A stretch of 58,958 nt of DNA from Roseomonas populi (lineage in GTDB: Bacteria > Pseudomonadota > Alphaproteobacteria > Acetobacterales > Acetobacteraceae): assembly GCF_024594815.1 (NCBI RefSeq), contig NZ_JANJOU010000037.1:1-58958 (forward strand), written 5' to 3'. A model generated the notes under the pieces. It was given only the letters and a program-made list of their open reading frames with translations. It searched no databases and had not been told where the DNA came from. A program made the position numbers and the translations under genes. Positions 16,215-25,312 of this stretch are shown piece after piece. Each line of letters starts with the position of its first letter. Within the stretch, counting starts at the first letter, position 1.

Positions 16215-16562
16215 GTGCGGCTACGGAGCGTCTACACCGTCATCGGTGACATGGACGCGGCGGAGCGCTTCTACAGCGCGGCGCTAGGCCTCTCGCCCGC
16301 CTTCCGAGACGGCGCGCGCTGGTGCCAGTTCCGCCTCGGCGAGACGAGCTTCGCCCTCAGCTCCGCCGAGGAGGCGGCGCCCGGCGCCTCCGGCAGCGTG
16401 CCGGTCTTCGAGGCCGAGGGGCTCGATGAGGCCGCGGCGCGCGTCGAGGCGGCCGGCGGCACCCTGCTGGGGCGGCGCGACATGGGCGCGCACGGCATCG
16501 TCCTCAGCTGCGCCGACCCCGAGGGCAATCCCTTCCAGATCTTCGCCCGCGCCACGGCCTGA
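16215..16562 (+). CDS. VOC (glyoxalase/bleomycin-resistance) family protein
   Basis: A 115-residue single-module vicinal-oxygen-chelate protein. GTG 16215 follows GGGAGG and gives (V)RLRSVYTVIGDMDAAERFYSAALGL. It ends with MGAHGIVLSCADPEGNPFQIF, the classic beta-alpha-beta-beta-beta closure with a Glu/His-type metal site. Such proteins act as dioxygenases, isomerases, lyases or binding proteins. It is the first gene of a six-gene operon under the second IclR-type promoter. Its exact reaction cannot be told from sequence. Confidence 0.78.
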   Translation: MRLRSVYTVIGDMDAAERFYSAALGLSPAFRDGARWCQFRLGETSFALSSAEEAAPGASGSVPVFEAEGLDEAAARVEAAGGTLLGRRDMGAHGIVLSCADPEGNPFQIFARATA

Positions 16563-16587
16563 CTCAGCCGCGCACAGGAGCCACGCC

Positions 16588-17631
16588 ATGCAGTTCGGAA
16601 TTTTCGACCAGAACGACCGCGGCTCCCTGCCGCTGGCCGACCAGTACGAGCAGCGTCTCCGTCTGGCCGAGCTCTACGAGGCGGTGGGCTTCGACCGCTA
16701 CCACATGAGCGAGCACCACGCGACGCCGCTGAGCATGGCGCCCTCCCCGAGCGTCTTCATGGCGGCCCTGGCGCAGCGGACGCGCCGGCTGCGTCTCTGC
16801 CCGCTCGTCTACCTCCTGCCGATCTACCACCCGCTGCGCCTGGCGGAGGAGATCTGCATGCTGGACCACCTCAGCCGCGGGCGCTTCGAGTTCGGCGTGG
16901 GCCGCGGCGCCTCCCCGCACGAGCTGGCGGCCTATGGCGTGGATGCCGCGATCGCGCCGCAGATGTACGCGGAATCCCTGGAGATCATCCGCGCCTTCTT
17001 CGCCGCGGGCGAATCCCTGAGCTACGAGGGGCGCTTCTGGCAGCTGGACGACGTGCCGGTGGAGATCCGCCCGCTCCAGCAGCCGCAACCGCCGCAGTGG
17101 TACGCCCTGGCCTCCCCGGATTCCACCGTCTGGCCGGCGCGGAACGGCGTGAACGTCCTCTGCGGCGGCCCCGTGGCCCGCGTGCGCGCGGTGACGGACC
17201 GCTACCGCGCGGAATGGCGCGCCGCGCACCCGCAGGGCCTGCCCGAGGGCGCGATGGAGCCGCGCATCGGCGTGAACCGCTACATCCTCGTCGCCGACAC
17301 GGACCGGGAGGCGCTGGAGCTTGGCCGCGCCGCCTGGCCGGTCTTCTACCGCCATTTCATGAAGCTCTGGCACAAGCACGGCACGCAGCCCGTGAACGCG
17401 AAGCTGCCGCCGGACTTCGACCAGCTCCTCGCATCAGAGCACGCGATCGCCGGATCGTCCTCCACCGTGCGGGACCAGCTGGTGCGGCAGGTCAGCGAGG
17501 GGGGGCTCAACTACCTCATCGGCAACTTCACCTTCGGCGGCCTGGCGCAGGCGGATGTCGCTGCTTCCGTCCGCCTCTTCGCGGCCGAGGTCATGCCGGC
17601 GCTCCGCGCCCTGAGCCCCGTGCCGGCATGA
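16588..17631 (+). CDS. LLM-class flavin-dependent oxidoreductase
   Basis: A 347-residue bacterial-luciferase-like TIM barrel starting MQFGIFDQNDRG. Typical stretches are YHMSEHHATPLSMAPSPSVF, LCPLVYLLPIYHPLRLAEE, LDHLSRGRFEFGVGRGASPHE and a later SSSTVRDQLVRQV. Family members use FMNH2 and O2 to oxidise alkanesulfonates, amines, chelators or cyclic ketones, with a separate flavin reductase that is not present here. Its stop overlaps the next hydrolase start (ATGA), so the oxygenated product may be hydrolysed directly. Confidence 0.87.
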   Translation: MQFGIFDQNDRGSLPLADQYEQRLRLAELYEAVGFDRYHMSEHHATPLSMAPSPSVFMAALAQRTRRLRLCPLVYLLPIYHPLRLAEEICMLDHLSRGRFEFGVGRGASPHELAAYGVDAAIAPQMYAESLEIIRAFFAAGESLSYEGRFWQLDDVPVEIRPLQQPQPPQWYALASPDSTVWPARNGVNVLCGGPVARVRAVTDRYRAEWRAAHPQGLPEGAMEPRIGVNRYILVADTDREALELGRAAWPVFYRHFMKLWHKHGTQPVNAKLPPDFDQLLASEHAIAGSSSTVRDQLVRQVSEGGLNYLIGNFTFGGLAQADVAASVRLFAAEVMPALRALSPVPA

Positions 17632-18509
17632 CGGCTCTCTCCGCCGTCGACGCCGCGCTTCTCGCGGCGGACCTGCCGCCGCTGCGGCAGGTGGCCCTGT
17701 CCGGGGGCGGCACGATCGAGTACCGCGAGGCCGGGCCGGCGGGCGCGCCCGCCATCCTGCTGCTGCACGGAACCGGCTCCAGCTCCGCCGGCTACCGGGC
17801 CCAGCTCGCGGGGCTGTCGGACCGCTTCCGCGTCGTCGCCTGGAACGCACCGGGCTATGGCGCCAGCACGCCGCTGGACGCGGCCGAGCCCACGGCGCTG
17901 GACTATGCGGAGGCAGTGGCGGGTTTCATGGACGCACTGGGCATCGCCCGCGTGGCAGTGCTCGCCGGCAGTTCCTGGGGCAGCGTGATCGCGCTGAATC
18001 TCACGGTGGCGCGGCCGGCGCGCGTGGCGGCCCTCGTCCTCTCGGCCCCGAACACGGCGCGCGGCGCCCTGCCCGCGGAGGCGCGCGCGGCCGCCCTGGC
18101 TGAGGCGCGGCGCAACCTGCCGCAGCCCGGCGCGGACCGGCGCGCCGTGGCCGACCGTCTCCTCACGCCCGATACGCCGGAGCCGGTGCGGGCGCTGGTC
18201 GAGCGGCTGCGCGACGACCTGACCCCGGCGGGCTGGCTGGGCGCGATGCACATGATGTTCACCACCGACACGCCCTCCATCATCGGCCGGGTGGAATGCC
18301 CCGTGGCGATCCTGGCCGGCACGCGCGACCGGATGGCGCCGCTGGAGCTGCACGCGGAGAAGCTGCGCGCGGCGAAGCCCGATGCCGCGCTGCACGTGCT
18401 GGAAGGCCACGGGCACATGCTGAAGCTTGAAGCGCCCGGGCGGTTCAATACGATCCTGCGCGACATGGCGGAGGGCCGACAGAGCCCGGGCCAGGAAGGG
18501 AGGAAATGA
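17628..18509 (+). CDS. Alpha/beta hydrolase
   Basis: A 293-residue cytoplasmic hydrolase with oxyanion segment LLLHGTGSSSAGY near residue 45. The nucleophile elbow is GSSWGS (Ser116), with an acid in LAGTRDRMAPLELH and His in GHGHMLKLEAP. This is a complete triad of the carboxylesterase/C-C hydrolase type. It is translationally coupled to the LLM flavin enzyme and to the following Bug gene (overlaps of 4 bases each), so it likely hydrolyses the monooxygenase product, for example an ester, lactone or vinylogous ketone. Confidence 0.85.
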   Translation: MTALSAVDAALLAADLPPLRQVALSGGGTIEYREAGPAGAPAILLLHGTGSSSAGYRAQLAGLSDRFRVVAWNAPGYGASTPLDAAEPTALDYAEAVAGFMDALGIARVAVLAGSSWGSVIALNLTVARPARVAALVLSAPNTARGALPAEARAAALAEARRNLPQPGADRRAVADRLLTPDTPEPVRALVERLRDDLTPAGWLGAMHMMFTTDTPSIIGRVECPVAILAGTRDRMAPLELHAEKLRAAKPDAALHVLEGHGHMLKLEAPGRFNTILRDMAEGRQSPGQEGRK

Positions 18510-19513
18510 TGACGCACGGCACGAGGCGGCCGACCCGCGGCCTGCTCGCGCGGAGCCTGCTGGCCCTGGCACTCGCCGCCGGCCTCGCGGGGCCTGCCCT
18601 CGCGCAGGGGGGCCTGCAGCCCGGCGGCGGCACGGTCCGGCTGGTGCTGAACAGCGCGCCCGGCAGCGCGGCCGATGCGGTCGCCCGTGTGCTGGTCGAG
18701 CCGCTGGCCGAGATCCTCGGCCAGCCCGTGGTGGTGGAGAACGTGGCGGGCGGCGGCGGCGCGGTCGGCATCGCGCGCGTGCTGCAGGGGCGGCGGGACG
18801 GCACCGCCATCCTCTCGGCCGTGTCCGGCACGCTGATCGGCCCGATGCTTGATCGCAGTCTGCCCTACGAGATCGGGCGGGACCTGATCCCGGTCTCCCA
18901 GACCACCGCCGCCATGGCCGTCTTCGTCGTGCGCCCGCAGCCCGGGGTGGCCACCCTGCGGGACTTCGTCGCGCGCGCGAAGGAGGCCGGGCAGCCGCTG
19001 CCCTTCGGCAATTACGGCTACGGCTCCTCCTCCCATCTCCAGGGCATGCTGCTGGCGCGGGAGACGGGGCTGGAGGCCGAGGCCGTGCCCTTCAACGGCA
19101 CCTCCCAGCTCATCACGGAGATGATCGGTGGCCGGCTCTGCTGCGCCTTCATCGATGTGGGCTCGGCGCGCGACTTCGTCCGCGCCGGCCAGCTCCGCCC
19201 GCTCGGCTCCACTGGGCCGCGCCGCGCGCCTGATCTGCCGGAGCTGCCGACCCTGACCGAGCAGGGCCTAGCCAATTTCGAGCCGCAGATCTGGCAGGGC
19301 ATGTTCCTGCCCGCCGGCACGCCGCCCGAGATCGTCGCCGCCCTCGGGCGCGCGCTGGGGGAGGCCACGCGCCGCCCCGGCCCCGCGGCCTTCATTCGCA
19401 GCATCGGCTACGAGCCCGTCGGCAGCACGCCGGCGGAGTTCGCCGCCATGATCTCGCATGACACGCCGATCTGGCGGCGGATCATCGACGAGACCGGCGT
19501 GCGCATCAAATAG
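18506..19513 (+). CDS. TTT (Bug) solute-binding protein
   Basis: A 335-residue protein with leader RGLLARSLLALALAAGLAGPALAQ. The mature part has VRLVLNSAPGSAADAVARVL, VVVENVAGGGGAVGIARV, VPFNGTSQLITEMIGGRLCCAF and PTLTEQGLANFEPQIW. The first binding loop reads NSAPGSAAD instead of the usual PxxPGGxxD, so ligand contacts may differ from the other receptors. It is the fourth gene of the VOC-LLM operon and starts within the hydrolase stop. Confidence 0.85.
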   Translation: MMTHGTRRPTRGLLARSLLALALAAGLAGPALAQGGLQPGGGTVRLVLNSAPGSAADAVARVLVEPLAEILGQPVVVENVAGGGGAVGIARVLQGRRDGTAILSAVSGTLIGPMLDRSLPYEIGRDLIPVSQTTAAMAVFVVRPQPGVATLRDFVARAKEAGQPLPFGNYGYGSSSHLQGMLLARETGLEAEAVPFNGTSQLITEMIGGRLCCAFIDVGSARDFVRAGQLRPLGSTGPRRAPDLPELPTLTEQGLANFEPQIWQGMFLPAGTPPEIVAALGRALGEATRRPGPAAFIRSIGYEPVGSTPAEFAAMISHDTPIWRRIIDETGVRIK

Positions 19514-19538
19514 CGCGGGGTAGGGAGGGGAAGGGACC

Positions 19539-20537
19539 ATGTGGAACCCGGGCACCACGCCCAGCCTGCGAGGGCGACGGCTTCTCCTGGCCGGGGCGGC
19601 AGCGCTGCTCCCGGCCTCCCGCGCCCGGGCCCAGGTGGCCGTGCTGGACCGGCCCGCGCGGATCGCCATTGGCTACCCGGCCGGCGGCTCCATCGACATC
19701 TTTGCCCGGCTCTACGCCGAGCGCCTGGCCGGCCCCTACGCACCCTCCGTCATCGTGGACAATCGCCCCGGCGCTTCCGCGAGGCTTGCGGTGGAGGCGG
19801 TGCGGGGGGCCGCGCCGGACGGGGCCACGATCCTCTGCACGCCGGAGAGCGTGCTGACCATCACGCCGCACATCTACCCCACTACCACCCGCTACGACGG
19901 GCTGACGGATTTCGCGCCCGTCTCCGCCATCGCGGCTGCGCCCTTCGCCTTCTGCGTCGCGGCCGGCCATCCCGCGCGGACGCTGGCCGAGTTCGCTGAA
20001 TGGGCGGCCGGGCAGGCGGAGGTGCCCTACAGCAGCCCCGCCGCCGGCTCCATGCCGCAGCTCCTGGCGGAGGTGTTCGCCCGCCGGCGGAACCTCCGCA
20101 TGACCCATGTCTCCTACCGCGGCACGGGAGCCGCGCTCGTGGATCTCGGGGCAGGGCGAATCTCGGCTCTCATGACCACGCTGGGCGATGTCTCCGGACA
20201 GCACCGGGCGGGGGCGGTCCGCATTCTCGCGGTCACGGCGGCGGAACGGCTCGCCAAGCTGCCCGAAGTGCCCTCCTTCGCCGAGCTGGACCTGCCTGAC
20301 GTGACCGGGGAGACCTGGAACATCCTCATGCTGCCCGCGGGCACTCCGGGACGGGTTGTGGAAAGCCTGCACGCCGCCGTGGTCCGCGCCGCCGCGGATC
20401 CGGCGCTGGGAGCCCGGTTGGACGCCATCGATTCCTCGGCCCGCACCTGCACGCCGGAGGAGCTGGCGGCGCGCCTTCGCGCGGAGTACGCCCGCTGGCG
20501 GGACATCGTGCGCGCGGTCGGCGCCGTCGGCGAGTAG
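19539..20537 (+). CDS. TTT (Bug) solute-binding protein
   Basis: A 332-residue receptor with leader RGRRLLLAGAAALLPASRARAQ. It has RIAIGYPAGGSIDIFARL, VIVDNRPGASARLAVEAV, HVSYRGTGAALVDLGAGRI and PSFAELDLPDVTGETW. It directly follows another Bug gene (25-base gap) in the same operon. The two are divergent in sequence, so they may present different substrates, for example a parent compound and an intermediate, rather than being a recent duplication. Confidence 0.87.
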   Translation: MWNPGTTPSLRGRRLLLAGAAALLPASRARAQVAVLDRPARIAIGYPAGGSIDIFARLYAERLAGPYAPSVIVDNRPGASARLAVEAVRGAAPDGATILCTPESVLTITPHIYPTTTRYDGLTDFAPVSAIAAAPFAFCVAAGHPARTLAEFAEWAAGQAEVPYSSPAAGSMPQLLAEVFARRRNLRMTHVSYRGTGAALVDLGAGRISALMTTLGDVSGQHRAGAVRILAVTAAERLAKLPEVPSFAELDLPDVTGETWNILMLPAGTPGRVVESLHAAVVRAAADPALGARLDAIDSSARTCTPEELAARLRAEYARWRDIVRAVGAVGE

Positions 20538-20572
20538 CGGCCCGGGCACCCGGGAGCGGAGAGGATGATGCC

Positions 20573-21976
20573 ATGCGAACGCGCCTTCTCGCCCTGGCCG
20601 TCGCGGCGGGCCTTCTTGGTCCCTGCACCGCCATGACGGCCGCCGCGCAGGAGGTGACGAACCGTTTCGTGCGCGTCGCGCCGCGGGTGGCCGGCGTGGT
20701 CTACGCGCCGGCACAGCCGGGGCCCGCGGCACAGGTCGCCGTCGTCGTCATGCACGACAACAACGACTTCCTGGACCACCCCGCGACGGTGAACCTCGCG
20801 CGTCGTGGCTATACGGTGCTGGCCGCTAATCCGCGCCACGCCCCGGACCTCGACGACCGCGACATGGATTTCGACAACGCGCTGGCCGATCTCGGCGCCG
20901 CCATGCGCTACGCGCGGCGCCTGCCGGGGATCGGGCGCGTGGTGCTGCTCGGCCACTCCTCCGGCGCGCCGCTTGCCGCCGCCTACCAGAACATCGCGGA
21001 GAACGGCGTCCGGGCCTGCCAAGGGCCGGAGAAGATCGTGCCCTGCCCGGATTCCCTGGCCGGGATGGAGCCGGCGGACGGCCTGGTGCTGCTCGACCCC
21101 ATCTTCGGGCTGGGCGCCAACGTGCTGACCTCCGTGGACCCCTCGCAGGATGCGGGAGAGGCCGCGGCCGCGCTCGACATCTACGCGCCCGCCAACGGCT
21201 TCACCCCGGCCGGCGCACAATACCCGGAGGCGTTCCGCACCCGCTTCCTCGCCGCCCAGGCCGCGCGCAACGCCCGGCTGATCGATGCGGCGCTGGAGCG
21301 GCGGCGGGCGCTGGAGGAGGGCCGCTCGGCCTTCGGGGACGATGAGTCCTTCCTCGTGCCCGGCGCTACCCGCACGCCGCGGCTCTGGCGCCCTGACCTG
21401 TTGTTGCTGTCGCGCACGCGCGGCGGGCACCCGCTGCTGCGCGGCGACGGATCCGTGTCCACGGAGGTGATCCGTTCCGTTCGCGTGCCCTCGGGCTTGA
21501 CCAACGCCGTCCCGGCGCGCAGCGACCGGGAGGACCGGCGGGGCGCGGCGGCTGCCGCCTCGGTGGCGGCGAAGCCGCTGCTCCTCGGCGGCTCGCTGGA
21601 CACGACGGTCCGGCGCTTCCTCAGCACCTTCGCCAGCCGCAGCACGCCGGACTACGCGATCGGCGAGGACCGGGTGACGGGGATCGACTGGAACTCCTCT
21701 TACAACAGCACGCCCGGCAATCTGGAGGGGGTGGCGGCGCCCATGCTGGTGATGGGGATGACCGGCCATTACTGGATCGTCTCGGCCGAGACTGCCTACG
21801 AACAAGCGGCGAGCCTGGACAAGTCAATCGCCTTCGTCGAGGGAGCGACGCACGGCTTCACGCCCTGCGAGCCTTGCGCCCGGGTGCCCGGCCAGTTTGG
21901 CGACACGATGAAGCGCACCTTCGACCACGTCGCCGGTTGGACCGCAACGCGCTTCGTACCGGGCCGGCCCAGGTAA
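20573..21976 (+). CDS. Secreted alpha/beta hydrolase
   Basis: A 467-residue protein with a signal peptide to about residue 26 (LLALAVAAGLLGPCTAMTAAAQ). VAVVVMHDNNDFLDHP and GYTVLAANPRHAPD precede the nucleophile elbow GHSSG (Ser129). A late GATHGFTPCEPC supplies the likely catalytic His, and a Cys pair there could form a disulfide in the periplasm. The family has no assigned substrate that I recognise. As the last gene of the VOC-LLM operon it may pre-hydrolyse an ester or amide outside the cytoplasm, so that the two Bug receptors collect the acid. Confidence 0.75.
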   Translation: MRTRLLALAVAAGLLGPCTAMTAAAQEVTNRFVRVAPRVAGVVYAPAQPGPAAQVAVVVMHDNNDFLDHPATVNLARRGYTVLAANPRHAPDLDDRDMDFDNALADLGAAMRYARRLPGIGRVVLLGHSSGAPLAAAYQNIAENGVRACQGPEKIVPCPDSLAGMEPADGLVLLDPIFGLGANVLTSVDPSQDAGEAAAALDIYAPANGFTPAGAQYPEAFRTRFLAAQAARNARLIDAALERRRALEEGRSAFGDDESFLVPGATRTPRLWRPDLLLLSRTRGGHPLLRGDGSVSTEVIRSVRVPSGLTNAVPARSDREDRRGAAAAASVAAKPLLLGGSLDTTVRRFLSTFASRSTPDYAIGEDRVTGIDWNSSYNSTPGNLEGVAAPMLVMGMTGHYWIVSAETAYEQAASLDKSIAFVEGATHGFTPCEPCARVPGQFGDTMKRTFDHVAGWTATRFVPGRPR

Positions 21977-22043
21977 CGGTTATTTCGGGACGGCCGCACT
22001 CCCACGGTGAGCCTGTGGACAGGTCCGCCGGCTCGACGCGCCG

Positions 22044-22180
22044 TCAGCCTTCTGTCCCGGAGATCTCGACGATCCGCAGCCAGCGCGCCACGTCCTCCTC
22101 AACGACGCGCGCGGGCCCTTTAGCGGGTCGAAGTTGGTAACGCTGCCATCGGCCTGTATGCGTTCCACGATCTCCGGCCT
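22044..22180 (-). pseudogene. Possible C-terminal remnant of a Bug gene
   Basis: Read on the minus strand, one frame gives ERIQADGSVTNFDPLKGP. The adjacent frame continues ARVVEEDVARWLRIVEISG and then stops at 22044-22046. The second piece resembles the Bug C-terminal helix (xxVRAEIARWxxVVRxxG) after a single frameshift near 22080. No N-terminal part is present. The surrounding bases 21977-22352 otherwise hold no gene I can support, so this may be a decayed relic left between the two operons. Confidence 0.35.
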
Positions 22181-22352
22181 CTCGCCGATTTCCGGGAGGC
22201 AAATCTTGGCCGAAAGCTGCCTGTCTGCATTTAAGCTGTTGATATGCGAAAGCCGACCTGCCCCGCGTCCTGTCAGTTAGGCAACGCCGACGCAAGGCGG
22301 CCAGCATTTGCTTCACTGATCAAAGGCAGCCGCCGGGAAGTGCCCGTTAATC

Positions 22353-23798
22353 CTACCTGCAACGATGCATACCGGCTTCGTAGAAGCCCCGGAGAGCATC
22401 ACGCCAGGGAGCGACGGCGTCGAGCCAGCTGCTGTAGCCTTCGGCACCGTGCCGGGCCTGCGCGTCCAACTCTGCCTGAACCGCGGCGAGATCAAGGCCT
22501 GTCAGCCGACCGTCGCGAACCACTTCCCGACCGGCGACAACAAGATGCCGGAGGCTCTGGCGGGCCGCCCGCTGGGCCACCAGTGCCATGTCGGGCACCT
22601 CGACCAGCAGGTCGGCCGCGAGGCCGGTGCGGTCCAGCACCATGGCATCCGCCGGGCCGCCCGGCAGCAGCGCCGTGTCGGCTGCCCTCTCGCCCGTGAC
22701 GATGCCGCGCCCCCCATGACATGCGGCACGGAACAGGGCGTCCAGTGGCACGCCCTCGTTCAATGAAACGCCGCGATGGAGAAGCGCATTCAAGCGTAGC
22801 TCTCGAAAACCATCGTCGTCGTCATCCACGCTGAAGCCGTCCAGCCCTGTGGCCAGCGGAACCCCAAGGCGATGCATCTCCGCCATCGGCGCGATGCCGT
22901 TGCGCAGGTGCAGGTTCGAGCTGGTGTTGACCGAGACGGCGACGCCGCGTTCCGCCAGCAGCTCCATCTCCTCCGGTCGCAGCCAGGTGGCGTGGGCGAT
23001 GGAGAGGCGTGGAGAGAGAAGGCCGAGGTGATCGAGGTGACGGACCGGCCCTTCCGGATGCTCGGCATCCAGATACTCGCGCTGCACCCGGGATTCGAGC
23101 AGGTGCATGTGCACGCGCCGGCCGGTCAGGGCGGAGCGCTCCGCAATGGCGGCGAGCATGGCGTCCGAGCACCATTCGAGGCCGTAGGGGCCGTACTGCA
23201 CGTCTATCAGCGGGTCGTCACAGGAGGCGGCGAGCGCGTCGGCGATCCGCATCTGCTCGGCGGCCTGCGGGGGTGGATTGAGAAAGCGCGCCGTCACAAG
23301 CTCGCGGACCTCCGGCGGCAACATGGCGAGGATGCGCTCGTCCGGTGCGTAGCCCAGCGCGTTGCGGTCCCGCATGGAAACGGCAATGGCGACGCGGACG
23401 CCCACCGCACGGGCGGCGCGCACGACGTCGCGCAACTCCTCCTCCAGCCGTTCTGGCCGCTGCGGACGGGTGTAGTGGACCATCACGGCGCCGCAGCCGC
23501 CGAGCGCCTGGCGGCCTAGGGCGGCGGCCACGACGAGCCAGGGGTCGCAAGCTGGCGTTCCGGTCATGGTCGCCAGCCACAGCTCCAGCGGCAGGTCGAA
23601 GGCGCCGAGGGCCGTTGGGCGGACACCGCGGGCGTGGTCATGTGCGTTGGCGAAGGGCGGCATGAGGATGTTGCCCGTCGCATCCTCTCCCGCCGGCTCG
23701 GCTGCTTCGATCCGGTCGGCCCGCAGGGCGAGGCGAACCGGCCCGCAGGCGGCGCAGCCCCCGGCCCCGAAGCGAAGGGGCCGGCCCTGGAGCAGCAC
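22353..23798 (-). CDS. Amidohydrolase, cytosine deaminase/AtzF-TrzA superfamily type
   Basis: A 481-residue metal-dependent hydrolase. Metal ligands are visible in NAHDHARG (HxH motif, near residue 51), HMHLLES, IAHATWL and ATGLDGFSVDDDDDG (Asp). A long run of five Asp follows the last ligand. Enzymes of this superfamily deaminate or ring-open N-heterocycles and cyclic ureas. It is the last gene of the nine-gene operon, 5 bases after another amidohydrolase, suggesting two successive hydrolytic steps after hydroxylation by the Mo enzyme. Confidence 0.82.
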   Translation of the reverse strand: MLLQGRPLRFGAGGCAACGPVRLALRADRIEAAEPAGEDATGNILMPPFANAHDHARGVRPTALGAFDLPLELWLATMTGTPACDPWLVVAAALGRQALGGCGAVMVHYTRPQRPERLEEELRDVVRAARAVGVRVAIAVSMRDRNALGYAPDERILAMLPPEVRELVTARFLNPPPQAAEQMRIADALAASCDDPLIDVQYGPYGLEWCSDAMLAAIAERSALTGRRVHMHLLESRVQREYLDAEHPEGPVRHLDHLGLLSPRLSIAHATWLRPEEMELLAERGVAVSVNTSSNLHLRNGIAPMAEMHRLGVPLATGLDGFSVDDDDDGFRELRLNALLHRGVSLNEGVPLDALFRAACHGGRGIVTGERAADTALLPGGPADAMVLDRTGLAADLLVEVPDMALVAQRAARQSLRHLVVAGREVVRDGRLTGLDLAAVQAELDAQARHGAEGYSSWLDAVAPWRDALRGFYEAGMHRCR

Positions 23799-23803
23799 GC
23801 CGC

Positions 23804-25312
23804 TCAGTGCAGGCCTCCATCGTCGAGGGCGTAGCGGTCGAAGGGCAGCGGATGGGCGCGGCTGCGCGCCTCCAGGCCGATCAGCGCGCCCATGAGCGGG
23901 GCGCGCCTTTGCCGGAGCGTCGCCAATTCGTCCGCGATCGCGCCCTGCCTTGCCTCCGCCTCCGCCGCGAGGGCGGCGGGATCGAAGCCAGTCGGGCGCC
24001 CGTCCCGCAGGGCGATGCCTCCATCCACGAGGACGTGGCGCAGCGAGCGGGCGGGCTCGGCATGAACGAGCTGGCGCACGGCGCTGTTCAGCGGAACCCA
24101 GGCGGGGTCGGAGAGATCGAAGAGGGCGAGGTCGGCGCGGTGTCCCGGGCGCAGGCCGCCGACGAGGCCCGCCAGCCCCAGCGCCTTCGCGCCGCCCAGC
24201 GTCGCGGCGCGGAAGGCGGCGATGGCGGCCTCCTCCGGCCCGCCGGCCTGCATGGACCAGTAGAGGGCGGCGTGGCGCATGGAGGAGAAGAGGTTCTGCG
24301 CGTCGCCGGCACTGCTGTTGTCACATCCCAGGGCAATGCCCACGCCCGATCGCGCGTAGCGGCGCACGGGCGCCGCACCGTTCAGCAGCTTCAGGTTGGC
24401 GCCGGGATTATGGGCGAGGTGCCCGCCCGCGCCGCCGAGACGCGCGATCTCCTCGGATCCGATCCAGACGCCGTGGGCGATCACGAGACGCTCGTTCAGC
24501 AGGCCGTGGCGCTCGAGGTAGCGGATGAAGGAGCCTCCATCGGCCGGATAAGCCTGCCGCGCCAGCACGGCCTGGGCGCGCGTCTCGTAGACATGGGTAC
24601 AGACCGGCAGGCCGCGCTCGCGAGATAGGGCGGCGGCCCATTCGAGCAGGGCAGGGGAGCAGCGCTGCGGCGCTGAGGGAGCAAGGACGCTCCGGAGAAG
24701 GGGCCCTTCCACCCGGTCCAGCAGCTCCTCGGCCAGTCGCATGCCGGGCGCGGGATCGGCGTCGCCGGGAAGGGTGGCCAGGATCTCGGGCGGCAGGGAT
24801 TCGCGCGCGAAAGGCAGCGTGTCCACCATGGCCCGATCGCCGAGCTGCCAGCCCAGCAGGGCGCGCAGCCCGATCGTGCGGTGCGCGTCGATCACCGCCT
24901 CGGCCTGGGCACGGTCGGCGCCCTGCAGCGTCACCATGTCTTGCACGGTGGTGATGCCGTGTATCAGACATTCGGCGGCGTGGAGACGGGTGCGCAGATG
25001 CACCTCCGTATCCGGGCGGCGCGCCCAGGCGCTTGGAAAGGCGAAGGCGCCCCAGGTATCCAGCGGCAATCCCTCGAAGCAGCCGCGCAGCAGCGTGTCG
25101 TGGGAGTGGGAGTGCGCGTTGACGAAGCCGGGAGCAACGAGGAGCCCGCGCGCGTCCAGGCGTTCGGCATCGCCGCCACGGCGCGTTGCCTCCTCGCCCG
25201 TCGCGACGATCCGGCCCTCCTTGATCAGCAGATCGGCCAAGGGCGGGCGGTGGAGGTCGTCGCCCTCGGGGTCCAGCAGGCGACCGCCCGCGACGAGGAG
25301 GGGGCGGCTCAT
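23804..25312 (-). CDS. Amidohydrolase, SAH/chloro-triazine deaminase-like
   Basis: A 502-residue protein from ATG 25312 (MSRPLLVAGGRLLDPEG), a start overlapping the 2Fe-2S gene's stop by 4 bases. It has LVAPGFVNAHSHSHDTLLRG (HxH), VCTHVYETR, VIAHGVWIGSEEIARL, HNPGANLKLLNGAAPV and ALGCDNSSAGDAQNL (Asp). This is the complete motif set of the TrzA/AtzA/SAH-deaminase branch, which removes amino or halogen groups from purine- or triazine-like rings. Genetic coupling to a Mo hydroxylase points to an N-heteroaromatic substrate. Confidence 0.85.
   Translation of the reverse strand: MSRPLLVAGGRLLDPEGDDLHRPPLADLLIKEGRIVATGEEATRRGGDAERLDARGLLVAPGFVNAHSHSHDTLLRGCFEGLPLDTWGAFAFPSAWARRPDTEVHLRTRLHAAECLIHGITTVQDMVTLQGADRAQAEAVIDAHRTIGLRALLGWQLGDRAMVDTLPFARESLPPEILATLPGDADPAPGMRLAEELLDRVEGPLLRSVLAPSAPQRCSPALLEWAAALSRERGLPVCTHVYETRAQAVLARQAYPADGGSFIRYLERHGLLNERLVIAHGVWIGSEEIARLGGAGGHLAHNPGANLKLLNGAAPVRRYARSGVGIALGCDNSSAGDAQNLFSSMRHAALYWSMQAGGPEEAAIAAFRAATLGGAKALGLAGLVGGLRPGHRADLALFDLSDPAWVPLNSAVRQLVHAEPARSLRHVLVDGGIALRDGRPTGFDPAALAAEAEARQGAIADELATLRQRRAPLMGALIGLEARSRAHPLPFDRYALDDGGLH

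Noticed and set aside
20114-21805. Long minus-strand open frame of 563 codons
   Set aside because: It lies antisense to the secreted hydrolase and a Bug gene, has Arg/Gly/His-rich low-complexity translation and no family features; a GC-rich shadow.
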